Positions 19,770 through 27,725 of a stretch of DNA of 64,000 nt are shown piece by piece. The translations under genes were made by a program, and so were the position numbers. This DNA is from Pseudomonas fluorescens. Lineage in GTDB: Bacteria; Pseudomonadota; Gammaproteobacteria; Pseudomonadales; Pseudomonadaceae. The stretch covers positions 4,868,501 to 4,932,500 of the forward strand of contig NZ_CP148752.1 in assembly GCF_040448305.1 (NCBI RefSeq). Direction: 5' to 3'. The notes under the pieces were generated by a model. It did not search any database, was not told where the DNA came from, and saw nothing but the letters and a program-made list of their open reading frames with translations. The stretch's first letter is position 1. Every line of letters begins with the position of its first letter.

Positions 19770-20504
19770 TTAAACCACGGCAGCCATGGAATACCGCCGA
19801 TGATGCACCTCAAGCTGATCCTTGATCACCCGCAGTACCTTGGCCTCTTGCTCATGGATGAAGAAGTGCCCGCCCGCCAGCATGTCCACCGAAAAACTGC
19901 CACGGGTTTCCTGGCTCCAGCCGATCAACTGTTCAGCGGTGGCGCGGTCGGTCTTGCCGCCGAGCACGTGCACCGGGCACTTGAGCAACGGCCGCTGCAC
20001 CGGTTCGAAACGTCCGCACAGCAGGAAGTCCGCGCGCAGCACCGGCAGGGTCAGGCTCATCAACTCTTCGTTGGCCAGGATCTCTTCGCTGGTGCCGTTG
20101 AGGGTGCGCAGTTGCTCGATCAGTTCGGCGTCGCTTTTAGGCTGGGCAAAGCCCCGGTCGTAGTCGGCGCGCAGGGTCGGCGCGGCGGTGCCCGAGGCGA
20201 ACAGCGCTACCGGTTCCGGGCAACCCAGGGAGCGAAATGCGTGGGCCATCTCGCAGGCCAGCAACGCGCCCATGCTGTGGCCGAACAGCGCGTAAGGCGC
20301 CTTCAGCGTGGCTTTTTGTTCCTGGGCCAATTGCAGCGCCAGGCGGCGCATGTCGGTGTGCAAGGGCTCGCCGTACCGCACGCCGCGCCCCGGCAGTTCC
20401 ACCGGTTGCAGCGTGAGCCACTGCGGCAGCTTGCGCCGCCAACGGCTATAGACCATGGCACTCGCGCCCGAATAGGGCAGGCACAGCAATGTCAGCGGGG
20501 TCAC
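19770..20504 (-). CDS. Type II (external) thioesterase
   Basis: A 244-residue alpha/beta hydrolase of the PvdG/GrsT class. The nucleophile elbow is GHSMGALLACEMA (Ser about residue 76), an acidic residue is expected in the segment GGKTDRAT, and the catalytic His is in AGGHFFIHEQ near the C-terminus. Such proteins act in the cytoplasm to clear misprimed or stalled acyl groups from NRPS carrier domains. It sits directly upstream of the NRPS operon on the same strand, but a REP pair and a separate PvdS-like promoter lie around it, so it may form its own transcript co-regulated with the synthetases. Length is typical for the family. Confidence 0.92.
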   Translation of the reverse strand: MTPLTLLCLPYSGASAMVYSRWRRKLPQWLTLQPVELPGRGVRYGEPLHTDMRRLALQLAQEQKATLKAPYALFGHSMGALLACEMAHAFRSLGCPEPVALFASGTAAPTLRADYDRGFAQPKSDAELIEQLRTLNGTSEEILANEELMSLTLPVLRADFLLCGRFEPVQRPLLKCPVHVLGGKTDRATAEQLIGWSQETRGSFSVDMLAGGHFFIHEQEAKVLRVIKDQLEVHHRRYSMAAVV

Positions 20505-20536
20505 CGGGTTTTCCTCGAGAGTTGTCTGTAAAGAGA

Positions 20537-20561
20537 ACGGATGAGGTGTGCCGGGAATTAG
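20537..20561 (-). promoter_or_regulatory. PvdS-like iron-starvation promoter motif before the thioesterase
   Basis: On the minus strand CTAATTCCC is followed by CGTT, with 16 bases between TAATT and CGT. This matches the TAAAT-N16-CGT iron-starvation box with one substitution. It lies about 33 bases upstream of the thioesterase ATG, a normal leader length. Confidence 0.52.
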
Positions 20562-20577
20562 TTATACAGAGATCCCT

Positions 20578-20667
20578 TGTAGGAGCGAGCCTGCTCGCGA
20601 TAGCAGTGTGTCAGGCACTGATGATGTCGACTGATAGTCCGCTATCGCGAGCAGGCTCGCTCCTACA
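20578..20667. repeat. REP pair (REPIN-like inverted doublet)
   Basis: Inverted units TGTAGGAGCGAGCCTGCTCG and its complement are separated by about 40 bases. They lie between the MFS gene stop and the thioesterase promoter motif, so they may separate the two transcripts. Confidence 0.95.
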
Positions 20668-20693
20668 GGGGACTATCCCCGATGGCTTGATCT

Positions 20694-21866
20694 TCATTTC
20701 AGATGGCGATAACTCGGAATCGCCGAACCGAGTACCACTGCCCCCGCCGCAATCGCCAGCCAGAACCCGCTGCGCGCGCCGAAGGCGTCCACCAGCCAAC
20801 CGGAGCCCGCGGCGCCGATCGCCACGCCGATGCTCAGGCCGGTGACCAGCCAGGTCAGGCCTTCGGTGAGTTTGGCCGGCGGCACGATCTGCTCCACCAG
20901 GGCCATGGCGACAATCAGCGTCGGCGCGAAAAACAGGCCGGCGACAAACACCGCCAGGGACAAGCCGAAAATGTTCGTCGCCAGTAGCAACGGCAAGGTG
21001 GTCACCGCCGTCGCCACCCCGCCGTACAGGAACAGGCGCGCCAGCGGCACTTTCGAGCGCAGTGCGCCGAACGCCAACCCGGCCAGGCACGAGCCGATGG
21101 CGTACACCGACAGCACGATGCTTGCCGCCGCCGGTTGGCCCTGATGTTGCGCGAAGGCGACGCTGACCACGTCGACCACGCCGACGATGGTGCCCATGGC
21201 CACCATCAACAGCATCAGCAGCTGAATGTCGCGAGAGCGGATGATCGAGCCTTGATGGTGTTCTTCATGGGGATGCACCGGCGGTTCCGTGCTGCGCTGC
21301 AAGACGAACGCGGTGACGCCGATGGCCAGCGCCAGCAAGGCCGCCAGCGGCCCGGCCTCGGGGAATGCCACCACGCACAACCCCACCGACAGTGGCGGCC
21401 CGACGATGAAGCAGACTTCGTCCAGCACCGACTCCAGGGCGTAGGCGGTCTGCAACTCGGGACGGCCGCGATACACCTCGGTCCAGCGTGCACGGACCAT
21501 CGCCGACATGCTCGGCATGCAACCAGCCAGCGCGGCGAAGACAAACAGCGTCCAGTTGGGTGCCTGCAACCGCGTGCACAGCAACAGCAGCAACAGTGCC
21601 CCACCGCCGAGCAGTGCCGATACCGGTAGAATCCGCCCCTGGCCATATCGATCCACCAGCCGCGAAACCTGCGGCGCACAAAAGGCCGTGGCCAGGGCGA
21701 ACGTCGCCGCCACCGCGCCGGCCATTGCGTAGCCACCCTGCAACTGCGAAAGCATGGTGATCAGGCCGATGCCGGTCATGGAAATCGGCATGCGCGCGAT
21801 CATCCCGGCCAGCACGAAGGCGCCGCTGCCGGGGGCTTTGAATAGTTCGCGGTAGGGGTTGGCCAT
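20694..21866 (-). CDS. Major facilitator superfamily transporter
   Basis: From the ATG at 21866 (MANPYRELFKAP) the product is 390 residues, almost entirely hydrophobic segments separated by short charged loops, consistent with 12 transmembrane helices in the inner membrane. The loop PQVSRLVDRYGQGRI matches the MFS signature between helices 2 and 3. The open frame extends further 5' but crosses REP-like sequence, so the shorter start is preferred. It is adjacent and co-directional with the NRPS thioesterase, which suggests product export. However, it lacks the iron-starvation motif seen before the two downstream genes, so the link to the siderophore cluster is only by position. Confidence 0.85.
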   Translation of the reverse strand: MANPYRELFKAPGSGAFVLAGMIARMPISMTGIGLITMLSQLQGGYAMAGAVAATFALATAFCAPQVSRLVDRYGQGRILPVSALLGGGALLLLLLCTRLQAPNWTLFVFAALAGCMPSMSAMVRARWTEVYRGRPELQTAYALESVLDEVCFIVGPPLSVGLCVVAFPEAGPLAALLALAIGVTAFVLQRSTEPPVHPHEEHHQGSIIRSRDIQLLMLLMVAMGTIVGVVDVVSVAFAQHQGQPAAASIVLSVYAIGSCLAGLAFGALRSKVPLARLFLYGGVATAVTTLPLLLATNIFGLSLAVFVAGLFFAPTLIVAMALVEQIVPPAKLTEGLTWLVTGLSIGVAIGAAGSGWLVDAFGARSGFWLAIAAGAVVLGSAIPSYRHLK

Positions 21867-21949
21867 GGGACGGGTCTCATCAGGGGACTGCACGTTGCCA
21901 TAACGGCTGATTGTGGGGGAAGCGTGGAATTGTTGGCTGTATGTGAAGG

Positions 21950-22044
21950 CCCCTTCGCGAGCAGGCTCGCTCCTACAGTTGATTTGTGTACGCCGTCCAA
22001 TGTGGGAGCGGCGGTGCGGCGATCCGACTTGCCCGCGAAGGGGA
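21950..22044. repeat. REP unit with degenerate inverted partner
   Basis: A good REP unit (TCGCGAGCAGGCTCGCTCCT, ending about 21977) is followed by a diverged inverted partner at about 22001-22044 that begins TGTGGGAGCGGCGGTGCGG and ends GCCCGCGAAGGGG. It lies between the divergent MFS and GH15 genes. Confidence 0.8.
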
Positions 22045-22137
22045 CAGCAAAACCACCACAACCACCCCGCCAAGTGAACTCTCGGCCACCCAAACCAGTC
22101 AGCTATTTAGGCCCCCGGTTCCCGGAGTTTCGCGACA

Positions 22138-23961
22138 ATGGTTGATCCCCCCGAACGCCAACGCCCCATCGACGCCCACGGCATCATCGGCGATATGCGC
22201 AGCGCGGCGCTGGTCAACGACAAGGGCAGCGTGGATTTTTTCTGCTGGCCGGAGTTCGACAGTCCGTCGATCTTCTGCTCGCTGTTGGACACCCCCGAAG
22301 CGGGGATTTTCCAGTTGTCACCGGACTTGCCCGACGCCCGACACGAACAAATCTACCTGCCCGACACCAATGTACTGCTGACCCGCTGGCTCAGTGATCG
22401 CGCCGTGGTCGAAGTCACCGACCTGCTGCCCGTCGGCGACACCGAGGATGACCTGCCGCTGCTGATGCGACGGATCCGTGTGGTCAGCGGCCGCGCCACC
22501 TTCCACATGCGCTGCGCCGTGCGCCATGACTACGCCCGCGCCCACACTCGCGCACGCCAGAACAAACAGGACGTGATGTTTGAGGCTGTCGGCCAACCGA
22601 CTCTGCGGCTCTCTTCGGATCAGGCATTGCGCATCGACGCGAATGTGGCGGTCGCCGAGTTCACCCTCGAACAGGACCAGACCGGTCAGTTCCTGCTCGG
22701 CGCCCTCGACGATCCGCGCTTCAAGGAAGGCGCGGCGCAATTGTGCCTGGAGCGCACCCTGAAGTTCTGGCGCGACTGGATCGGCCAGTCCAACTACCGC
22801 GGCCGCTGGCGCGAAATGGTCAACCGCTCAGCCCTGGCGATGAAGCTGCTGACCTCGCGCAAACACGGCGCCATTCTCGCCGCCGCCACCTTCGGCCTGC
22901 CGGAAAGCCCGGGTGGCGCACGCAACTGGGACTATCGCTTCACCTGGATCCGCGACGCCTCGTTCACCGTCTATGCATTCATGCGCCTGGGCTTCGTCGA
23001 AGAAGCCAACGCCTACATGCGCTGGTTGCGCGGGCGGGTCAGCGACTGCCGGGGCAAGCCGATGAAACTCAATATCCTGTATGCCATCGACGGTCGCCAG
23101 GAGCTGCCGGAGATCGAGCTGGCGCACCTGTCCGGTCATGGTGGCGCACAACCGGTGCGCATCGGCAATCAGGCTTACGAACAGGTCCAACTCGATATCT
23201 TTGGCGAGCTGATGGACGCGATTTACCTGGTCAACAAATACGGCGAAGCCATCTCCCATGAAGGCTGGAAACACACGGTGGAGGTGATCGATCAGGTTTG
23301 CGAAACCTGGGAGCAAAAGGATGTCGGGATCTGGGAGATGCGCGGCGCGCAATACCATTTCCTGCATTCACGGCTGATGTGCTGGGTCGCCCTGGACCGC
23401 GCCATCCGCCTCGCTTCAAAACGCTCGCTGCCGGCACCCTTCGCGCGCTGGGACCAGACCCGCCAGGCGATCTACGCCGACATCTGGGAGAACTTCTGGT
23501 GCGAGGAACGCGGACATTTCGTCCAGCACATCGGCGGCACCGGCCTGGACGGTTCGATGCTGCTGATGCCGCTGGTGCGTTTCGTCAGCGCCCGCGACCC
23601 GCGCTGGCTGGCGACCCTGCAAGCCATCGAAAAGAGCCTGGTGCGCGACGGCATGATCTACCGCTACCGCAACGATGACAGCCAGATCGACGGCCTGCCC
23701 GGCAGCGAAGGCGCCTTCGCCGCCTGCTCGTTCTGGTACGTCGAATGCCTGGCCCGCGCCGGCCAGCTCGACAAGGCCCACCTGGAGTTCGAACAACTGC
23801 TCAGGTACGCCAACCCGCTGGGGTTGTATGCCGAAGAGTTCGACAGCCATGGGCGGCACATGGGCAACACGCCGCAGGCGCTGACGCATCTAGCGTTGAT
23901 CAGTGCGGCGTGCTTTCTGGATCGGAGGTTGAGTGGGGAGAAGGTTATTTGGCAGCCGTGA
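22138..23961 (+). CDS. Glycoside hydrolase family 15 protein (glucoamylase/trehalase-like)
   Basis: The product is 607 residues, the usual length of bacterial GH15 proteins. The N-terminus (IGDMRSAALVNDKGSVDFFC) is the beta-sandwich part. The centre holds the conserved block ARNWDYRFTWIRDASF of the (alpha/alpha)6 barrel, and the segment SDSQIDGLPGSEGAF is close to family glutamate-containing motifs near the active site. Members hydrolyse alpha-glucosidic bonds of maltodextrins or trehalose; the substrate cannot be told here. There is no signal peptide, so it is cytoplasmic. GGAG lies 10 bases upstream of the ATG. It is transcribed away from the NRPS cluster and ends 39 bases before the convergent regulator gene. 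Confidence 0.9.
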   Translation: MVDPPERQRPIDAHGIIGDMRSAALVNDKGSVDFFCWPEFDSPSIFCSLLDTPEAGIFQLSPDLPDARHEQIYLPDTNVLLTRWLSDRAVVEVTDLLPVGDTEDDLPLLMRRIRVVSGRATFHMRCAVRHDYARAHTRARQNKQDVMFEAVGQPTLRLSSDQALRIDANVAVAEFTLEQDQTGQFLLGALDDPRFKEGAAQLCLERTLKFWRDWIGQSNYRGRWREMVNRSALAMKLLTSRKHGAILAAATFGLPESPGGARNWDYRFTWIRDASFTVYAFMRLGFVEEANAYMRWLRGRVSDCRGKPMKLNILYAIDGRQELPEIELAHLSGHGGAQPVRIGNQAYEQVQLDIFGELMDAIYLVNKYGEAISHEGWKHTVEVIDQVCETWEQKDVGIWEMRGAQYHFLHSRLMCWVALDRAIRLASKRSLPAPFARWDQTRQAIYADIWENFWCEERGHFVQHIGGTGLDGSMLLMPLVRFVSARDPRWLATLQAIEKSLVRDGMIYRYRNDDSQIDGLPGSEGAFAACSFWYVECLARAGQLDKAHLEFEQLLRYANPLGLYAEEFDSHGRHMGNTPQALTHLALISAACFLDRRLSGEKVIWQP

Positions 23962-24000
23962 ATACAGGTAAACAATATTCGAACTCAGGCAGAAGGTGGC

Positions 24001-24984
24001 TCAAGACACCACTGGATCTGCGCCAGCACTGACCGAAAACCGCTCCCGATAAGCCTGTGGCGTCACGCCCATGGCCCGCAGGAAGCTGCGGCGCAGGGTT
24101 TCTTCGCTGCCGAAGCCGCATTGCACCGCCACCCGTTTGATCGGCACACCGGTATCGCTGAGCAAACGCCGCGCTGTTTCGACGCGGATCAGTTCGATGG
24201 CCCGGGCCGGGGTCTGGCCGGTGTCGGCGCGGTAGTGGCGCACGAAGCTGCGTTCGCTCATGCCGGCCTGCAAGGCCAGGGTCGGGATGCCCAGGTCGTG
24301 GGTCAGGTTTTCGCTGATCCAGGCGTGAAGTTCGTCGAAACGGTTGCCTTCCTGTTGCAGGGACAGGGTCACGCTGAATTGCGACTGGCCACCCGGGCGC
24401 TTGAGAAACACCACCAGTTGCCGGGCGACTTCGAGGGCCATACTGCGCCCGAGGTCTTGTTCGACCATGGCCAACGCCAGGTCGATGCCGGCTGTCACCC
24501 CGGCCGAGGTCCAGACCGGGCCGTCGTTGATGAAGATCGGGTTGGGCTCCACGTGCAGTTTCGGATGCTGCTGCGCCAGTTGCTCGCAACGGGTCCAGTG
24601 GGTGACCACGCGCCGGCCATCGAGCCAGCCGCTGGCCGCCAGCAAGAACGCACCTGTGCACACCGAGGAAACCCGCCGGCAACCACGGGCATGTTCGCGC
24701 ACCCAGGCGACCAACGGCGCATCTTCAGCCGCTGCGTAAACACCCCAGCCACCGGCGATGATCAGGGTATCGGTGCCCTCCTCCGGTAACGTTTCGGCCA
24801 ACAGCGCCAAGCCCGCCGACGACATCACCGCCCCGCCGCCGCTGGCAATCACCGTCGGCGCGTAGGGTGGCGGCAGGCCTTGCTGGCGGGCTATGTCGTT
24901 GGCCGAAGCGAATACCTGCAACGGCCCGGTGACGTCGAGCAATTGCACGTTGGCGAAAGCGAGCACATGGATGGTTTTCGACAT
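24001..24984 (-). CDS. GlxA-family transcriptional regulator (DJ-1/PfpI domain + AraC HTH)
   Basis: A 327-residue protein with an N-terminal DJ-1/PfpI-like domain (about 1-185; VSSVCTGAFLLAASG around the nucleophile-elbow cysteine) and a C-terminal AraC-type double helix-turn-helix (about 220-320; MSERSFVRHYRADTGQTP and CGFGSEETLRRSF). GlxA-type regulators are usually activators of adjacent genes. It is divergent from the DJ-1-type gene at 25074 with an 89-base shared intergenic region, the standard arrangement for a regulator and its target. The ligand is unknown. Confidence 0.92.
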   Translation of the reverse strand: MSKTIHVLAFANVQLLDVTGPLQVFASANDIARQQGLPPPYAPTVIASGGGAVMSSAGLALLAETLPEEGTDTLIIAGGWGVYAAAEDAPLVAWVREHARGCRRVSSVCTGAFLLAASGWLDGRRVVTHWTRCEQLAQQHPKLHVEPNPIFINDGPVWTSAGVTAGIDLALAMVEQDLGRSMALEVARQLVVFLKRPGGQSQFSVTLSLQQEGNRFDELHAWISENLTHDLGIPTLALQAGMSERSFVRHYRADTGQTPARAIELIRVETARRLLSDTGVPIKRVAVQCGFGSEETLRRSFLRAMGVTPQAYRERFSVSAGADPVVS

Positions 24985-25073
24985 TTGGCGTAATTCGTGG
25001 GGATATTGGCGTATGCGCCAAAGCCTACGAGCCTAAAGTCAAACCGTCCACCCACTTCACGAGAAAGAACACC

Positions 25074-25760
25074 ATGACGTTGCAGATCGGTTTTCTGTTG
25101 TTTCCACAGGTCCAGCAACTGGACCTGACCGGCCCTTACGACGTACTGGCCTCGCTGCCGGATGTGAAAGTGCATCTGATCTGGAAAGACCTGATGCCGG
25201 TCACCGCCAGCACCGGCCTGCTGTTGAAACCCACCACCACCTTCGACGATTGCCCGGCACTGGATGTGATCTGTGTGCCCGGTGGCAGTGGCGTCGGCCC
25301 CTTGATGGAAGATGACCAGACCCTGGACTTTCTCAAGGCCCAGGCCGCCAACGCCCGCTACATCACTTCGGTGTGCACCGGCTCGCTGGTGCTGGGCGCG
25401 GCGGGATTGCTCAAGGGCAAACGCGCCACCACTCACTGGGCGTATCACGAATTGCTCAAGCCGCTGGGTGCAATCGCGGTGCAAGGCCGGGTGGTTCGCG
25501 ACGGCAATCTGTTGACCGGTGGCGGTATCACCGCCGGTATCGACTTCGCCCTGACCCTGGCCGCCGAGCTGTTCGACCAGGCCACCGCCGAGCTGGTGCA
25601 GTTGCAACTGGAATACGCCCCGGCCCCGCCGTTTAGCGCGGGCAGCCCCGAGACGGCACCGGCCAGTGTGCTGGAAGAGGCTCGCCAGCGGGCTGCCGGC
25701 TCGTTGAAGCTGCGGGCGCAGATCACCGAGCGCGCGGCGGCAAAACTCGACCGACAGTGA
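25074..25760 (+). CDS. inhA: DJ-1/PfpI family protein, isonitrile hydratase-like
   Basis: The product is 228 residues, cytoplasmic, with a single DJ-1/PfpI domain. The N-terminus (LQIGFLLFPQVQQLDLTGPY) and the nucleophile elbow (YITSVCTGSLVLGAAGLL, Cys about residue 101) closely recall isonitrile hydratase InhA of P. putida, which hydrates isonitriles to N-substituted formamides. The length also matches. It is divergent from a GlxA-type regulator that shares the DJ-1 fold, implying paired evolution and probable regulation. Substrate is inferred only; other DJ-1 subfamilies have similar motifs. A strong bidirectional terminator follows at 25817. Confidence 0.82.
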   Translation: MTLQIGFLLFPQVQQLDLTGPYDVLASLPDVKVHLIWKDLMPVTASTGLLLKPTTTFDDCPALDVICVPGGSGVGPLMEDDQTLDFLKAQAANARYITSVCTGSLVLGAAGLLKGKRATTHWAYHELLKPLGAIAVQGRVVRDGNLLTGGGITAGIDFALTLAAELFDQATAELVQLQLEYAPAPPFSAGSPETAPASVLEEARQRAAGSLKLRAQITERAAAKLDRQ

Positions 25761-25816
25761 AGAAATGGCGGCGGGAACCCGTTTCTTGCCGCCACGACGT
25801 TTCTTGCGCCCACACA

Positions 25817-25840
25817 AAAACCCGCCGAAGCGGGTTTTTC
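25817..25840. terminator. Intrinsic terminator, bidirectional
   Basis: AAAAACCCGC, CGAA loop, GCGGGTTTTT: a perfect 10-base inverted repeat with A and T runs on both sides. It can stop transcription from the inhA-like gene and from the convergent SRPBCC gene. Confidence 0.93.
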
Positions 25841-26045
25841 CAAGACCATGACGACTCCTTGTCGTAGCGTTCCTTGCAGATGGTCGATCATCCATGATCC
25901 TGAGCACATCCTGTGCTTCAGTGGGTGAGGCGAGAATACGCATCGGATCCAATTTGTAACAGGCGACATTGCTACCATCGCGTGTAAGACATTCGCTATA
26001 AGCCGCCTTCCGAAACCCTTGAACGCCTCAGGTTTCGAGCCGACT

Positions 26046-26534
26046 TCAGCCACTCTGTTGCTCGTGGGACTTGGCATTGTCGATCAAAAACTGCTCGATA
26101 TTGTTCATTTGCTCCTCCCAACCACGACTGTCCATGCGGAAAGCCCTTTCGCGACGGGCCTGGGGAATGTGATCGAAACCGGACTCGGAGACCTTGAGCA
26201 ACGTGCCGTTGTCCATGTCTTCGAGCTCGAATTTCACCAGTGTGGTGGGCTCCTGGGAGTAATCGACTTCCGGTCTCACGGCATAAGGGTGCCAGCGAAA
26301 CGAAAACAGCCGTTCTGGCTCGACTCGCTCCACCAGTACATTCCAGCGCAAATGCTCATAACCGGGGTAGGTAACCTGCCCCTGGGTCCACTCGCCGGCC
26401 ACAAAACGCTTGCCTTCCAGTGCCACGCCAAACCATTGTCCGAACATTTCGGCATTGGCCAGCACACGCCAGACCTGTGAACGCTTGGCCTTGAGCAGGA
26501 TTTTCCTTTCAATGCGATCAGATGCTGGGTTCAT
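26046..26534 (-). CDS. SRPBCC/AHSA1-family protein
   Basis: A 162-residue protein of the START-like fold. Typical AHSA1 features are the N-terminal RIERKILLKAKRSQVWRVL, the central WTQGQVTYPGYEHLRWNVLV and the C-terminal helix ending in WEEQMNNIEQFL. The family binds hydrophobic ligands or acts as Hsp90/stress co-factors; no catalytic role can be assigned. A very strong ribosome site (AGGAGGTG) precedes the ATG. Genes of this type often travel with an ArsR repressor, but none is adjacent here. A perfect palindrome lies upstream at 26581. Confidence 0.88.
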   Translation of the reverse strand: MNPASDRIERKILLKAKRSQVWRVLANAEMFGQWFGVALEGKRFVAGEWTQGQVTYPGYEHLRWNVLVERVEPERLFSFRWHPYAVRPEVDYSQEPTTLVKFELEDMDNGTLLKVSESGFDHIPQARRERAFRMDSRGWEEQMNNIEQFLIDNAKSHEQQSG

Positions 26535-26580
26535 AAGTCACCTCCTGTACATGAACAGTAGGTCAGTAAGACCACAAGAC

Positions 26581-26594
26581 CAACTTTAAAGTTG
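26581..26594. promoter_or_regulatory. 14-base perfect palindrome, possible operator
   Basis: CAACTTTAAAGTTG is fully self-complementary. It sits 47 bases upstream of the SRPBCC gene and could be the site of a repressor encoded elsewhere. No direct evidence of binding. Confidence 0.3.
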
Positions 26595-26732
26595 TACCAA
26601 TCGGGATGAGCAATCAACCATACCTGAGATATTCGGTCGCATTTGCGTGGATAAGTTCTGGAGCTACCGCAAAATCAGAAGGTCGAAACTGCTAACGTTC
26701 GGCCTCGAAACAGCATCGAAAAGGATAGCGAC

Positions 26733-27131
26733 ATGGAAAACCTGCGCGGCAGTTGCCTGTGCAAGGCCATCGAATACGAACTCGACAGCCTCGACATGCC
26801 CATCAGCCACTGCCATTGCCAAACCTGCCGCAAGGCACACGCAGCGGCTTTTGCATCGACCGCCGGGGTCATGCGCGAGCACTTTCGCTGGACCAAAGGC
26901 CAGGATCGCCTGAGCTGCCATGAATCGTCGCCGGGCAAGTTTCGGTACTTCTGTTCGGCCTGCGGTTCACACCTGATGGCCGAACGGCCGGCCCAGCCCC
27001 ACGTGATCGTTCGGGTGGCGACACTGGATACCGATCCGCGGATGACGCCCCAGGCGCATATCTGGACGGCCCATGACGTGCCATGGCTGGAATACGATTC
27101 GGTGGACAAACACGCGCAATGGCAGGCCTAG
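26733..27131 (+). CDS. GFA (glutathione-dependent formaldehyde-activating)/CENP-V family protein
   Basis: The product is 132 residues with the zinc-cysteine pattern of the family: CLCKAIEY near the N-terminus, HCHCQTCRKAHAAAF about residues 29-43, and FCSACGSHL about residues 80-88. The fold is the Mss4-like beta-tent that binds structural and labile zinc. Most members have no proven reaction despite the name, so the call is limited to the family. AAGGA stands 9-10 bases before the ATG. It is followed by an unrelated small exported protein on the same strand. Confidence 0.9.
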   Translation: MENLRGSCLCKAIEYELDSLDMPISHCHCQTCRKAHAAAFASTAGVMREHFRWTKGQDRLSCHESSPGKFRYFCSACGSHLMAERPAQPHVIVRVATLDTDPRMTPQAHIWTAHDVPWLEYDSVDKHAQWQA

Positions 27132-27193
27132 CGGGATGAATACCCCTCGGCGCTACACTGCATCTCTCATTCGGTCACAACGAGCACTCCAGC

Positions 27194-27595
27194 ATGAACC
27201 CACGCTTACTCTTGGCGCTGACGCCCCTGTTGTTCACCTCCATGGCGTTCGCCGTGGACTGCGACAACGCCAGCGACCAGGCGACGATGAACCAGTGCGC
27301 GGCGCAGCAGCATGCGGCCGCCGACAAGGAATTGAATGCGCTGTACCAGCAGATCACTTCGCGACTCAAGAGCAACCCGGACAGCAAGAAGCAGTTGGTG
27401 GGTGCGCAGCGGGCGTGGGTGGCGTTTCGTGATGCCGAGTGCAAGTTCTCGGCGTCCGGGGTGGAAGGCGGGAGTGTGTATCCGCTGATCTACAGCAACT
27501 GCACCACGGAGCTGACCAAGGCACGGGTTCAGACTTTCAAGCAGTACTTGAAGTGTCAGGAGGGGGATATGAGTTGTCCGGTGCCGGGGGTTTGA
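27194..27595 (+). CDS. Exported LprI-like (DUF1311) protein
   Basis: The product is 133 residues with a Sec signal peptide (about 1-21, hydrophobic core LLLALTPLLFTSMAFA, likely cut after AFA). The mature part has the lysozyme-inhibitor LprI-like pattern: DCDNASDQATMNQCAA, helix with ELNALYQQI, QRAWVAFRDAECKF and a C-terminal cysteine pair. Members are small periplasmic helical proteins; some inhibit lysozyme, most are uncharacterised. The function here is not determined. A REP pair follows the stop and separates it from the convergent amine dehydrogenase genes. Confidence 0.87.
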   Translation: MNPRLLLALTPLLFTSMAFAVDCDNASDQATMNQCAAQQHAAADKELNALYQQITSRLKSNPDSKKQLVGAQRAWVAFRDAECKFSASGVEGGSVYPLIYSNCTTELTKARVQTFKQYLKCQEGDMSCPVPGV

Positions 27596-27627
27596 TTTTG
27601 TGCTGTTTTTGCGGTGTTTTTGAGGGC

Positions 27628-27706
27628 CCCATCGCGAGCAGGCTCGCTCCCACATTGGATTTGTGGTGTTCACAAAACCTGTGGGAGCGAGCCTGCTCGC
27701 GATAGC
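27628..27706. repeat. REP pair (REPIN-like inverted doublet)
   Basis: Units ATCGCGAGCAGGCTCGCTCC and GTGGGAGCGAGCCTGCTCGC, in head-to-head order, are separated by about 28 bases. The pair is located between two convergent genes and partly overlaps the region where a terminator would be expected. Confidence 0.95.
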
Positions 27707-27725
27707 GTCAGGTCAGGCGCCGCAA

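Noticed and set aside
1..22000. Assignment of the NRPS cluster to pyoverdine (pvdI/J/D)
   Set aside because: No pvdE, fpvA or other pyoverdine genes are visible in the window and a His-specific module with a hydroxylase fits corrugatin-type products better. It cannot be fully excluded because the cluster is cut at the left edge.
25761..26045. A small gene on either strand in the gap after the inhA-like gene
   Set aside because: The frames here run through the terminator hairpin and have no ribosome site or recognisable product.
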